Numbered from the stretch's first letter, positions 14,095 through 25,455 are shown. The stretch: 64,000 bases of DNA from Verrucomicrobiaceae bacterium (GCA_027487435.1 JAIYDP010000003.1:23466-87465), one strand, 5' to 3'. Translations and numbers: made by a program. Notes: a model not told the origin generated them from the sequence alone.

Positions 14095-15596
14095 GTGCGC
14101 GTTGAGATTTCCTCGCTGAAATCGACCAGGTCCAGTCCCATTTCCGATTTGTCTGTAAGAGATACGCTGTTGATGCTCCAAAAGGCTCATTCTGTGCACG
14201 TTCCTCATTCCAACGGAACTCGCCGCCAAGAACCTCTCATTTTCCTCAATCAGAATTTTTCAGTCGATTTGTCCAGTTTATCTAGTATTTTGAAGAATTC
14301 CGCATCGAGCCGTCGTCTCGTCTTTGCTTAAGATTGACTGACCCCTCAGGTGTAGATAGTCAAAATGGGTCCGTCTTCCAAGTCGTTGGGCTCACTCATG
14401 ACAGGCTCACCCAAGCGGAAGATAGTGTTGCCGCCAAGTCTCCTCGTAGTATCATCAATGTTTTCCTCTTCTGTTGTTCGCATGACTGCCAAGTTCATGA
14501 CGTCGCATCCCTCTACTTCTTTGTCCCCTCTTCATGACTATGCCGAACATATCCGTAGCGTATCTCCTCCTTCCCATGCTTTGCAGCCGACAACCCAAAC
14601 TTTTGACCCCACTACGCCTGACCCGTCGTCTCGACCAAAAACGGTTTCGCCTGACGCAACTCCTCGAATTTCTCGATCAGAACCTAGCCCGTCGGCATTG
14701 TCAAGTCTCGTTCACTCTATTGAGTCGCCGATAGAGCAACCAGCAGAGAAGCGTGTGAAAGTAGACAGCTCTCGTAGTTAGCCGTCTTCAAGTTTGACGA
14801 TGCAGAGCACCGGATAGACTCCAAGGAAAGCGAGAGGTTACGCTCGAACTCACGGAGATTGAAGCGAATCGCTGATGATGCAAAAAAGGTGATATCAGCC
14901 CGTGCGCGTTGCCTCTAACGTGTCCCTCAGAAAGGGAAGGTTTTGAAGTCTTCCAATTACTACATTCAGTCTGGGATAGGATTTCTCGAGTGGTCAAAGT
15001 ACCTCGAAGTTGAACGAAGCTCCACGCTTTCAGACGCTCTTCAATCGGTGTCTCAAATATTTGTCAGCGCTGCGTCTAAGTTGCCGAGTGTGAATCCACG
15101 ATATGCACTTGCGTATTTCCAAATCCTGTTTGTCTTATGCATCAGATATCGGGGTGCTGCTGCTAGTTTGCTGATCATTCTATCTTCTAGAATCAAGCAA
15201 TCCATGAGGGTGCGGGACGATGCATTGTCGATTCTCAGAGATGAGCCACCTTCAAAGTCCCCCACATCCAGCTCCTCTGGCAATCATATTGCAGTCCAGC
15301 ACGTTCCGCATAAAAGATCACCGAATGTGGAAAGTTTTTTATCCAGTCTCCAACATGTCCAGATGAGCTTCAATGACTTGTGGAAAAAGTATGAAACGAT
15401 GGCTGGAGAATTTGACCTCTTTGTTTGTTACCAGGACTACGCTATGAAGGTACGTCCGTGTCAGCTATCAGTGACATCCTAGTCGTCGTCGTTGAGCGCA
15501 CTGTCGCTGGAACTAGTTCTGACCGACCGGAATCGATTTGTCGCTGAGATGAGAAGCTTGCTTGCTCCTCTGATGGAGGAAGATGATGACGATTGA
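14095..15596 (+). CDS. Protein with AF4/FMR2 C-terminal-homology-like domain
   Basis: The N-terminal part is Ser/Pro-rich and low-complexity (SVSPPSHALQPTTQTF, IESPIEQPAEKRVK). A 32-nt intron joins it to FDDAEHRIDSKESERLRSNS, then RLKRIADDAKK. A further intron leads to YYIQSGIGFLEWSKYLE, YALAYFQILFVL and SFNDLWKKYETMAGEF. The pattern of charged heptads, LKxxAD, then a Y..(A/S)G..F.E helix, resembles the C-terminal homology domain of AF4/FMR2 proteins, scaffolds of the super elongation complex. A 34-nt intron leads to the last exon, ending in an Asp-rich tail. The 5' end is uncertain: the first exon has no clear ATG and 14095 is a GTG. The assignment is by eye. Confidence 0.5.
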
Positions 15597-16115
15597 CTGT
15601 ACGCATAATTGTATAACAACACATCTTCGCCTCTCATGAACACTTTCCGTCGCCGCCAGTCTGTCTTCTGGCGCTGGGACATCCCCTTCCGCCTCCGCAT
15701 GTGTGCGCTTGGCCTCCAGTTCATCTTCTCAATCCCTCACCCTGCTTCCCCCTATCCGTTTTTATGCACTTCGCGGCCTCCCGTGGTCGGAGGGCATTCG
15801 CAAACAAGTTCAATCGTCCGAGTCCTCCCTTACCCTTCATGCAGCCTTCATCCACGTCCTCCGCACCCTCATCACCTACCGCCGCGATCGCCGTCGACGA
15901 GTTTAAAATGCACCGCCCCACTCCAGCTGTCGCCTTGGTTTCTTTCTCTCATCCTTCTCCAATGTGCTCGCCTCGCGGCTTGCAGGATAATATTTTGGGA
16001 CAACGCTATGTTTGTGATCTCCTCGTTGCGCCTCTTCCACTCATTCATCAGTGCTTCTTGCCTGCACGTGCCCCCCCTTGTTAACATGCTCAAAAGTTAT
16101 TCTTTTATTTCAGGC
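15597..16115. other. Unassigned interval with possible exons
   Basis: About 520 bp between two recognised genes. Plus-strand pieces look coding but do not join cleanly: MNTFRRRQSVFWRWDIPF from about 15637, then FYALRGLPWSEGIRKQVQSS near 15755-15905, then ARLAACRIIFWDNAMFVISS near 15970. Minus-strand frames are also open here, with a helical LMNEWKRRNEEITNIAL. One small spliced gene on either strand is possible. I cannot settle its frame or name it. Confidence 0.3.
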
Positions 16116-16433
16116 ATGACACCTCAAGTGCAACGATATGGTTGGAGCTCACTTCGCAGGCAGCCGGTGCCCTCTACGGATCCCTGGTCTTTCTAGCGTT
16201 AGGGCTTGTTGCCCTGCTTGCTTCATGTTCCCCCATTGTCCCGAAGCAGCATGCATCGTCTGCACTTCCGATCGTCGTCTTACTGCGTAGACTTTTCCGT
16301 GTTTGCTCCACGATTACAGCTGTAGCGACTTGGATATTGTAATCTCTCGTGTTTTCTTTGACACGCAAGGTGGCTCGTGACGTACATGGCTCAGATGTAC
16401 CCGCTACTCTACCCCATCCCCGTCGCAGAGTAA
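16116..16433 (+). CDS. V-type proton ATPase subunit e (Vo sector)
   Basis: A very small membrane protein of the V-ATPase Vo sector. Exon 1 is only MTPQ. A 32-nt intron (16128-16159) follows, and then AAGALYGSLVFLALGLVALL, a first membrane helix. Next come PKQHASSALPIVVLLRR and a second helix with ATWILWLVTYMAQMYPLLYP, the last part spliced across a 31-nt intron. Two helices separated by a P-K loop and ending W..xYxAQxxPL.xP is the subunit e pattern, and the length of about 85 residues fits. Similar short membrane proteins exist, so the call is good rather than certain. Confidence 0.7.
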
Positions 16434-16835
16434 TTGTGAAAATTCTGTATGTTAAATTATCTCCCCTCATCAGACCACCGAGTGCATTCACACACGTTCT
16501 GTAATATCCTTTTGTGAATCGCGACCACAATATCAATGCCATCCGTCATTCGAAATGTCTAGTCTGAACAAGCTCAACTAAAAGGGGTGTCTCTTGGAGC
16601 ACAGTAGAGGGTTGGTACGCCACAACTGAGGTTTGAATCTCTATGATTGAAGGCGTGGAATGAGCCAAGCATGGCGCGTGGTTCCTAGCGCCGCTGCCTA
16701 AAGGATTGCCAGGCGAAGGATAGCCTTGGCAGCCATGGAGATTCAAGGCTTAGCCTTTCCCCGACTCAAACCGTCGTCTCGTTCTGTATGCTCTAACTAT
16801 TGTTTGTTAAATTGCTGTCGGGACAACGGAAATTC
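16434..16835. other. Intergenic interval
   Basis: About 400 bp between the V-ATPase e stop and the next start. Only short open frames of low quality occur. I see no tRNA or snRNA signature and no repeat. It probably holds untranslated and promoter sequence. Confidence 0.4.
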
Positions 16836-18603
16836 ATGTCAGATCCGTCGCAGGACCTTCCGCCGCCGCCCCAAACTGACGAAGCGTCTGCCAACAAACC
16901 ATCCGAGCAGCCTGTTGAGCAGGCGCCAGCTGTCTCGCTGGAGGGGGGAGTGGCTGTCACCGAACCGTCACTAGAAGAGGGAGCTGTTGCAGCTGAAGCC
17001 ACAGGCCTTCCGGAAGCGACTGAGCCGGAGGAGAAATCTTCCGAAGAGACCATCGCGAGAGTTCAAATAGTCGCTAACGAAGAGGGTCCTTCGGCTGCTC
17101 CTCTGGCTCGAGACGAGGAGGGAGAGAGTGCTGCGTCGAGAAAAGTAGAAGAGGAAACCTCGGACGTAAAAGCTGTCGAAGCGGCCTCTGACGGGGACCT
17201 CGCGCCAGGTGCGGAGATGGAGCAAGCCGCAGCCCTACGTGAGGCTTTGGACGCGGAGGAAGATGTGCCGCCTCCGCAAGTCAAAGCGCCCGACGCGCTG
17301 GACGCCATTCTCATCGCAAACACGCAGCCTTGCCTCGCCTCTCGAGTTGGCTCACCTTCGGCTCAACTTGCTCCGACCGAACCCTCTCCGAGACCGCCGG
17401 CCATGCCACCCCCGCGAGATGTGCCATCTCGGGCAGAGTCTGCAAGGGCGCCTCTCACGCGAAAGAATTTGGGCATCCACCTCTCGACGGTGAGGCGATC
17501 TCAAGATGTGACGGAGAAATGGTTTGAGGAGGAGCCCACGAAGCCTCTCTACAGACCAGCGCCCCCCCTCAAGGAGCAGGCGGCGGCTAAACCTGCGGAG
17601 CCTTCGACGTTTTTTGCGCACTTTCACGAGCGAGAGAGGAGGACCCCTCGCGCAGGGACGGAGCTGTCGGAAGAGAGCACGTACAACGGGGAGAACGTGG
17701 AGTTGAAGGTGAGGGTGGCATCGCTGGAGGCTCAGCTGGCGGGGGCGAATCAAGTCGCGCAGCTGAAATTCGATCTTGACACGGAGAAGTTTCGAAAAGA
17801 GAGCGAGTGGAAGATTAAGTCGCTGACGGAGGAGGTGGCTGTGGCTGTGGGGGGCACTTACCGACCAGATTGCAAAGTGGAAGGGGATGTACGAAGTGGC
17901 CGACGCAAAGAGACGGCAGCTGATGACCGTCACTTCATCCATCTCCATGGAGCTGCGGAAGCGCAAGAGCGAGATCGAGAGTTTGCAAATGCGGCTGGAC
18001 TCTCTCCTCGGCCGTTTCGCCAGTGTTCGGCAGGAGGAGTCGATTTGGGTCGCCTCTATGGCAGAAGTGAGGGCAGTTTTGCTGAGTCTGACGCCATAGG
18101 CTGCGCAATCCATCAAAGTGCTTAAGTCGGAGCTGACAGATCAAAGCAAAATCCTCGACAAGAGGCAAACTGTTCTGGAAGGTGCAATTCAGGAGGCTGA
18201 TCAAACTGCAAGGAAGCCAGCACAGCTAGCCCCATTGGACAAAAATTCAAACAACAATTTGCAAATGTCAGAAGGGGACAACAAATTCTCAAGCCCAAAG
18301 AAGCCATCAGCGCCGAAGCCAGAGGCCAAAAACAGACCCCAACCAGCTGCAGTACGGGATCGAGAGCGGCCTCCTCCCGGCCCAAGCAGGCGAGATGACG
18401 TTGACCCTCCTACAGGACGCAGTTACTCGCCTGTCAAATTGCCACCCCTTCAAATGCATCTTGTCGCAAGCCAATCTGGACACATTGGAAATCTGCTAAG
18501 AAGTCCTTCCAAAAAAGCAGCGGCATTAGAAAAAGCCAAAATGAAAGAGGTGCGCAACAAGGAGCTCACAGAGCGGGCAGCGCAGCGGAGACAGAAGGTG
18601 TAA
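16836..18603 (+). CDS. Acidic, low-complexity coiled-coil protein
   Basis: The start MSDPSQDLPPPPQTDEAS is followed by about 200 residues rich in Glu, Ala and Pro (EEGAVAAEATGLPEATEPEE). Next come RKNLGIHLSTVRRSQDV and a coiled coil, NVELKVRVASLEAQLAGA, continuing through a 35-nt intron to KWKGMYEVADAKRRQL and ELRKRKSEIESLQMRLDSLL. A second intron of 33 nt leads to LKSELTDQSKILDKRQTVLE. The basic C-terminus (SPSKKAAALEKAKMKEVRNK) ends at TAA. No family is recognised. The acidic N-terminus, coiled coil and basic tail suggest a structural or cytoskeletal protein. Confidence 0.6.
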
Positions 18604-18645
18604 GATTTGTACATTTTAAACTTGTGGATTTTCGCTTTCAATGGG

Positions 18646-19795
18646 ATGACCAAGAGGGAAGAACTTGTTCCGCTGTACAACGCTATCGCTGGCGGAGTGG
18701 GTGGACTTGTGTCCACTGTTATCACACATCCCCTAGATCTTGTCAAGACAAGATTCCAAGGTTTCATTTTGATCTCCTTTTTGCTGAGAAACTAGTCAAT
18801 GATGGGAGGAAGTCTTTTATTCCAGCCTACTCTTCCACATGGGGCGCGTTAAAGACCATCTCGATGCAGGAAGGATATAAATCCTTGTATTCTGGACTCT
18901 CTGCAAACGTTTTGGGTGCAACTCTCGCGTGGGGGTTGTATTTTTACGCGTATGTTGCGCGTTTCCTCCCCGATGTCGCAGGTACAGTTCTTTTAAGCAA
19001 ATATTCCAGCCAGTTCTACGCCACCCAACGGCATCCGGACCTTTGTTCAATTTTGTTTGCGCGACTTCAGCAGGTAGTGCTCCGAGCGTGTCCCGTTTTG
19101 ACAATAGGCGTTTGCACCGCCGTAGTGACGAACCCTGTATGGCTCGTGAAGACCAGAATGCAGCTACAGATGATGGGCAAAACTCCGGCTGAATTTTATT
19201 ACAGCGGCGTTTGGGGTTTGAACCATATATGTCGTCACTCACATTCCAGACGCGTTCCGTCACATTTATCGACAAGAAGGAGTCAAAGGATATTTTCGTG
19301 GGCTGGGTCCCTCCCTTCTACTCGTCTCTCATGGGTCGATTCAGTTTATGGTTTACGAAGGCAGGGGCGGGACAGACTTTGCTGAGGCGCTCAGAACTGA
19401 AGTCGATTACTATCAAAGTGCGAAAAGGGACAAACAACGTCCACGGCTTTGAGTACTTCCTCTGCGGCGCTGTGGCCAAGATTGCAGCCTCGTGTGCAAC
19501 ATACCCGACTCAAGTTGTGAGGGCTCGGATGCAAGTCGGAAGTGAAAGTCCACATCTCACGCGGCAGCAAAAAGAAGAGGCGGAGGGTCGGGTGAAATAT
19601 TACAAAGGATCTATCGACACTATTCGGAAGATTTGGATGTCCGGGGTTGTCTGCTCCATCTTAGTCTGCAGGAACGAAGGGGTTGCGGGATTCTACAAAG
19701 GCATTGTGCCAAATGTCCTTCGTGTGGCGCCCTCGGCAGCCATCACGTTTTTTGTGTATGAAGAGTTTTCAAAAAGATTTGGGATCAAGACGTAA
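18646..19795 (+). CDS. Mitochondrial carrier, SLC25A32-like (folate/FAD type)
   Basis: Three carrier repeats are visible. The first has AIAGGVGGLVSTVITHPLDL. The second has CTAVVTNPVWLVKTRMQLQ and then YRQEGVKGYFRGLGPSLLLV. The third has CGAVAKIAASCATYPTQVV and then YKGIVPNVLRVAPSAAITFF. The PxD/E-x-x-K/R signatures are present as HPLDLVKTR, NPVWLVKTR and YPTQVVRAR. The stretch LGATLAWGLYFYAY and the W in NPVWLVK are typical of SLC25A32 and related FAD, folate and NAD carriers of the inner membrane. Most exon joins are 33-36-nt introns, but the join near 19370-19440 is unresolved. The exact substrate is not determined. Confidence 0.8.
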
Positions 19796-19829
19796 AGAAG
19801 CAAGTACACTCTAAAAGAGTGCAACACAC

Positions 19830-20351
19830 TTAGTTGATCTGGAAATCAATATCAGCGCAAAGGAGGGCAGCGCCATCTTGGTCAGAGCCAGTCAGCTTGA
19901 AATTGTACTTGCCCTTCATTGTAAAAACGGGCTACCTGGACAAACCAAACCTTGGGAGTGAAGGCAGGCAGACCCTGCTTGTTCTTCAGGTCAATGGCAC
20001 CAGCAGCGATGGGACAGCCCTGGTCACATAGGCTGCGAGTCTCCGTGTGGACTGTGACGCCAAGGAAACTGACTTTGATAGTGAGGGTACCGTTGGTGAG
20101 CTGCTTTGCTAAATGATTGAGAAAAAGGAGATGTTCTAGGAACCGGAGTCGCCGACGACTTCCATTGTCAAGTCTTGGCCAGGCTTGGCGGGATCAGGAG
20201 TCATCACAACGTTTGTGATTTTCACGTCGTCAGCATTAACGGAGGCTCCTGTACATGTCAGCACAATGATCAAACCCATTACACCGCAATCTTTCCATGT
20301 AATTGCAGAGACGGAGGCAAAAAAAGCAAGGGCAAAGAGTAACTTGTGCAT
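19830..20351 (-). CDS. Secreted ML-domain (NPC2-like) lipid-binding protein
   Basis: The signal peptide MHKLLFALAFFASVSA is followed by ITWKDCG, the usual start of an ML domain. A 36-nt intron leads to VKITNVVMTPDPAKPGQDL. Later exons give LTIKVSFLGVTVHTETRSLC, then DQGCPIAAG and KYNFKLTGSDQDGAALLCAD before the end DFQIN. Paired cysteines and the PG(K)YNFKL strand match NPC2 and phosphatidylinositol/phosphatidylglycerol transfer proteins, which bind sterols or lipids in the lumen. Length, about 150 residues after splicing, is normal. Confidence 0.85.
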
Positions 20352-20434
20352 TGGCTGAACCAAAAAAGGCAAGTTTATTTTTTAACAGACTCGTTTGTTT
20401 TAATCGTTACCTGTCGTTTGCATTTTTGAACGTG

Positions 20435-22266
20435 ATGGGATGCAAGCAGAGCGTTGCTGCAGAGCAACCTGCTCCTGTTAGCTCCCAATAGCTTTTCTTA
20501 TTTTACAGCAAGGAGCTCAAGCACAGCAAATGGATCCCCAGTCGGGTGGGAAGAGCCCTTCTGCGACTGTTGCCCCCCTTCTCAGCGACCGCGTTGCACC
20601 ATCTGACAACGCGTTCACTCCGAACACAGAGCTCAACGTCGCATCAGTCGTTCTGTTTGTTTTTACGGTAACCTCCAAGGTTAGTGAGAATCTTGAAGGC
20701 AGGGCAAGCCTTGATGACGACCTTGTCCGGAGTGACGAGCTCAGAAAAATGAGAAAGGGCGCAGGCGAGCGACGTCGCCCTCGAGGCGGATTTGTTCCCG
20801 ATGATGACGGGGAACTGAAGCGAGTTCATTTTGCTGCAAAGACTGGCGATCTTGGGGACCTGCGGTTGTGCCTCGCCGAGAACAAAAACTGCGTGCACTG
20901 GACTGCCGTTTGTTGCGCGTCGCATCCTTGAAACGTCAGAATGGCTGGAGTCCGCTGCATTTTTCTGCTGAGGGCGGTCATGTTGACGCTTGCCGCGCCT
21001 TGATATCGGATGGTGCTGACGTCAATCGGAAGACTGACGTGCGCACGTTGCCGCCGACGCTGCTGACGTCCTCTCAGAGGGAGATCACGCCGCTGTACTT
21101 GGCCATCGCTGGACGGCACGTTGAGGCCGCGGAGCTCCTCATTTCAAAAGGCGCCCGCGTCGTGGACATGGCGGACGTGCGCATCTGCCACTGCGTCATC
21201 TCACCCGAAATAGTTTGGCTGGTCGGCCCTCCATTTCGCTGCGAAATATGACGTTGCGCCCGTCATTACCTACTTGATCGCCGAGTTTGAAATCGACGTA
21301 AATATCCGAAGCAATGTGATGGCCTCTGGCGCAGCCGCCTAATTGCACGCAGAGCGGCCAGACGCCGCTGCACATCGCCGCAAAGCAAGACTCCGCCGAC
21401 GCAGCAGCCGCACTCTTGAAGGCTGGAGCCGACCCGAACGTTCGCTCCAACGTGCGAACTTGTTCTGTGAGTCTGATGCCGGCAGGACTACTTGTCGCCA
21501 ATGGACGTCGCGATGCAGTTTGAGGAGACGCCACGACGCGCAGAGAACCGAGAGGAAAAGGTGTTTTTTCGCTCTCGCGTCAAGTCACTGCTGTTGCAAG
21601 CGGGTGCGGCGAACAAAAGATGGGTGGGTGCAAGTTCGGTTCAGAAAGTAACCGCTCCAGTCGGAAGTAGAAGGTGTGTTCGGTGAAGAGGACGACAAGC
21701 GCAACGGCCATCGTTTGGACGATCGGAAGGGCAACACACAGGAGGTACGTTGCACCGGTTGCCCTGCCTTGACGCCGCAGATTGTTTTCGTCCTCAGCCA
21801 CGCTCACGGCGAGCGCTCCGTTCGCGTCCCCACCACGACTTCGTGGACGGAGCTGCAGAGGCTGTGCAAGCCTTTGGTCGGCGAGTTCGACGCGCTTGAG
21901 ACGTCGCGGCGACTCATTTCTGACAACTCGTCCCTCGCAAATTGCATCTCCGAAGCTCTCAAAGACGGTCGGCGGTCTGTTGCGCTCAACATCTCGCGGT
22001 CCGAGCGAGCCCAACGGACCCCCACGCCTCCGAATTCGAATCGTCGTGCCAGCATTGGGTCAAGGCGGCTGCCGCGGATCGAGCGCGAGGGCTCGATTCA
22101 GGAGCGTCTGGAGAGGCGGCTGAGCATCCCTGACGAGCCGAAGCGACGGGACAGAAGGTCGACACGCTTTGACGAGACTGCGCGCGAAGAAGAAGGCGAG
22201 AAGGCGCTGGACGCGTCGTACGAGCGGCGCAGATCTCAACGCGCTGCGGCGGGAAATTTTATCTGA
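20435..22266 (+). CDS. Ankyrin-repeat protein with myristoylation-like N-terminus
   Basis: The start MGCKQSVAAEQPAP has Gly2 and Cys3, a possible N-myristoyl plus palmitoyl membrane anchor. After a disordered stretch, ankyrin repeats appear: LKRVHFAAKTGDLGDLRLCL, WSPLHFSAEGGHVDACRALI, ITPLYLAIAGRHVEAAELLI, WSALHFAAKYDVAPVITYLI and QTPLHIAAKQDSADAAAALL. Introns of 34-55 nt fall repeatedly at the end of a repeat, just after ND- or KTD-type residues. The C-terminal 200 residues are basic and disordered (RRASIGSRRLPRIEREGS). Frame breaks at 20900, 21040, 21175, 21300 and 21470 are introns, not mutations. Function unknown; membrane-linked scaffold is an inference. Confidence 0.7.
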
Positions 22267-22340
22267 GTTGAGATGCCGAATGTCAAAGTTAATGTATGTT
22301 ACGCGAATACAAATGTACAATGGGTAATACAAGGTGCGCG

Positions 22341-23004
22341 CTATACGGAGGAGACGACTTTAATGGTGGACATCTCAAGGGGCGGCACGAGGGGGGGGCC
22401 AGCGATCTTGGCGAGGAGGGAGGAGAAAAATGGGAGGTGATGGGAGATGTACCACAGGTAGCACATGTATTGTGCGACGAAGATGATGATTGATATGAAC
22501 GAGTTCTTTATCTGCTTGTTAGAGCGCGAAAGGACGGGAAGAACTTTGAAGGCGAAGACGAGGCCGAGGATGAAGAGGGAGAAAAAGATGATGAGAGAAA
22601 GCAACGCGGAGAGAGACTTGAGAGTTTTCTTATGGCTTTCTGCGTCGCAGACAATGACGAATCTATACGTATGAGATATGATCGGAATAGGAGAGAGGGC
22701 CACTCACGTGATGCCCATGCACAGAAGCGATGCAATGCTTAAAATGACAAAGGCCGCTGAAGTACTGGGGATCTGATGGGCGATCCCAGCAGCCTGAATG
22801 TATCAAGAGAGCAAATTGCGGGAGACCACAAGACCAAAGGTGACTGCCAGCACATTGACGGCCAAAACAACCCAGAGTCCCTCATCTAACGTCAATCTGG
22901 AAACCCCTAGCGTAACATCCCGCTCAGACTTGACCCCACAGATTTTCCTGATGACACTCTAGCGTTCTCTAAGAAAACGAACAAAAGTAGCAAACTTGCT
23001 GCAT
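22341..23004 (-). CDS. Four-helix membrane protein, unknown
   Basis: Spliced across introns of 27-45 nt. The start is MQQ, then RTLECHQENLW and GVSRLTLDEGLWVVLAVNVL (helix 1). AGIAHQIPSTSAAFVILSIA with SLLCMGITFVIVC gives helix 2. KSLSALLSLIIFFSLFILG then LVFAFKVLPVL gives helix 3, and FISIIIFVAQYMCYLWYIS gives helix 4. The tail is short. No family is recognised. The start was chosen because the 27-nt intron after MQQ restores an open frame. Confidence 0.5.
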
Positions 23005-23044
23005 GCAATGTGACGTAACTCTAACAGATCATTCCAATAATTTA

Positions 23045-23233
23045 TTAAATATGGAATCCTTGGTAAGCCCGAGCCCTGGCTTCGAGGCTGTAAAAACACT
23101 TATCGTAGTTGAATTCAAAGTTTTCTTCTTCCATAGACGCAGCTAGTACGACTTCCAACGTTACCTTTTTTTTGTTGTTGATGAGATCATATGGCAAACA
23201 AGATGTCATCTGGTAGATGATTGTATTTTTTCC
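23045..23233 (-). CDS. Last exon(s) of a small unknown gene
   Basis: An open frame reads GKNTIIYQMTSCLPYDLINN, then VTLEVVLAASMEEENFEFNY and DKCFYSLEARARAYQGFHI before TAA. Its amino-acid make-up looks like a real protein. The 5' exon would lie between about 23260 and 23330 behind a 30-nt intron-like sequence, but I cannot fix its start. The PH-LIM-ARM gene diverges from it. Confidence 0.35.
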   Translation of the reverse strand, partial: GKNTIIYQMTSCLPYDLINNKKKVTLEVVLAASMEEENFEFNYDKCFYSLEARARAYQGFHI

Positions 23234-23336
23234 CTATCTGTGTGAAATAATTAGTCAGAAAGGGATACAATCCAAAAAATCCAATTGACACATCCGATTC
23301 TAAAACAATAATACTTTATTTGTTAGAGCATGGTAA

Positions 23337-25455
23337 ATGTTCACACTTGTCTCGATGACGGAACAGGAAGGTTTCTTGACAAAGCAGGGGTCCTTTGTCA
23401 AAAACTGGAAGCGTAGATGGTTTGTTCTGAAGGGGAGGACTTTGTCATACTTTCTTCCAGAGGACAAGGTTGTGACGATGATGAATGGGTTGCTGACGAC
23501 ACGAAGATATCACTTCGCGGAACCGTAGACATATCGCCGTACTCTTGCATACGAGCAGATGATGAAATCGAACGACGATACGTGCTCAAGCTTGCAGCTC
23601 AAGGCCTTCGTACTTACTTTTTCATTGCCGACGACGAAGCATCCATGTTGCAGTGGGCAAAAGCATTTGGAGCAGGAGCTGAAGCCACGTCGCACATTAC
23701 TGTCTGTTTAGCATTTCCATATCTCACCCACGAGATAGCGAATCAGTCCGCAGAGAGTCAGCAACCTGTGCCTGAAATTGCCTCTCAGGAGCCTCCCGCA
23801 CAAGCGGTGGAGCCGCCTCCACCGCCTCCCCCGAAGCCACAGCCTCCTCCGAAAGCTACTGCTGCCGACAGCTCCCAAGATTTCCAGCATGCGGAGGACG
23901 CTGGTGCGCCCTCCAGTTCAGACTTAACTGCGCAACTCGCAAACGCAAAGTCTCGCCTTGGGAAGCCCCGCTCCGGCACTTCAGCTCACCTCGGCGAGAT
24001 TCCAGAAGCAGAAGCCGCCAATGACGACTTCTCTTCGCAAGTTGCTTCTGCACGGGCTCGGTTGGGTAAAACCAAGTCCCAACAAATCCCCCATCGAGAA
24101 GTACAGGCAGCTCTAGAAGGTGCACTGCGCCTTCCGTCTCTCATTGCGTTAGCGCAGGCTGGTGGCGAAGTAGTACAGGGCCAGTCTTCGGTAGTCGAGA
24201 AAAGAGCGGTGTGATTGGCAAATGCGGGGGCTGACTCGCAGGCGCTGAAACGTTCTACAACGTTTGGAGGGGGGGAGTTATGTGCGGCTTGTGGAAAGAC
24301 CGTTTACGCTGCGGAGAAAGTCGTTGCTTGCAACAAGGCCTGGCACAAGTTGTGCATCAAATGCACCCACTGCGGATCGATTTTGTCCGGCAACATCTCC
24401 TCGTACAACGGCAAGGTCTGTCTCGTCGTGGCCTTTTGGCTCTTAGCATGTAGCCCTATTGCCGGCCTCATCACCAGCAGCTCATGTCCGCTGAGCACAG
24501 CGCGACGTCTCTTGCTTTGGACAACGTCCAGCTGAACACGTTTACAAACGCTCCGTCGCCACCCCCCGCAACTGTGCACGAACCTATTGTTACGACAGCG
24601 GAAACGCCGAAACAAGACGCAAGCGCGCCTGAGTCTCTGGAACTTGCCGCAGCGAAGCAATTGCTGGGGGGGCTGGTTGTATTTTTGTCCATGGACGACG
24701 AGAAGCTCAAAACCTCTGCCGCCATTCAGATCTGCAATTTGTCCGTGAAGGATGAGCGCTACATCGCAGCCCTTGCGGAGGCCGGTGCAATCCCAATCTT
24801 GGCCAAACTTTTGACGCAACCGCCGTATTTGTCGCAGGCGGCATCAGCGGCAGCTTTATCAAACATTGGGAGCGTGGCTGCGTACAAGGAAGCTATTGCA
24901 AGGGAGAACGTCCTCGAGAACCTGATCATATTGCTGGGTTCGCAGGACGAGCGGTGTCGGGTTCAAGCAGCTGGCGCGCTTTGGTCGATTTGTGCCCACA
25001 GCGACCCTTGCAGGAAGCGCGCGGTAGATTCTGGAGCAGTTCCCCTTCTTTGCAACGTTTGGGATTACACGTTGAGCTCATTTTGTAGATTGTCAAGCAA
25101 GAACCAGACAACGACGCCGTGGGACAAGCGCTGGGCGCACTGAGTACTCTTTGCGTGCGAAATCCCGCTGTGAAAGCCCAAATATTCTCGACAAATTGTA
25201 TTCTGTTCGTGTTGGAGCATATTAGCACTTCGCAGCGGCCATTGACGCAGACTCAGGTTCGCGGAAGCTGTTGTGGCTCGGCTAACTCTTCAGGGCCTGG
25301 CCGTCGTCTGTAACACTGTGGCTGGCATGACCGATCATGCTAGGATTCTCATCCAAAATGGAGCTGTGAATGTACTCAAACGCATTTCTTCTACGTCCTT
25401 GAACGAGGAAGTTATCACGGCTTGCAAAGCAGCGCTGCAGAACCTGTCGGCTTGA
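23337..25455 (+). CDS. PH - LIM - armadillo-repeat fusion protein
   Basis: Three domains lie on one spliced frame. A PH domain opens the protein (EGFLTKQGSFVKNWKRRWFV, then RRYVLKLAAQGLRTYFFIAD). A Pro-rich linker follows, and two short repeats with AQLANAKSRLGKPRSG and SQVASARARLGKTKSQ. Next is a single LIM zinc finger, CAACGKTVYAAEKVVA...WHKLCIKCTHC...PYCRPHH, split by a 38-nt intron. Armadillo repeats close the protein: LKTSAAIQICNLSVKD, AALSNIGSVAAYKEAIA, QAAGALWSICAHSD and LGALSTLCVRNPAVK. PH points to membrane phosphoinositides and LIM-ARM to protein binding. An alternative start is the ATG at 23354. Confidence 0.75.

Noticed and set aside
16600..16760. tRNA-like T-arm sequence (gaggtttgaatctc) near 16630
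   Set aside because: The flanks do not form a five-pair T stem or an acceptor stem, so it is not a tRNA.
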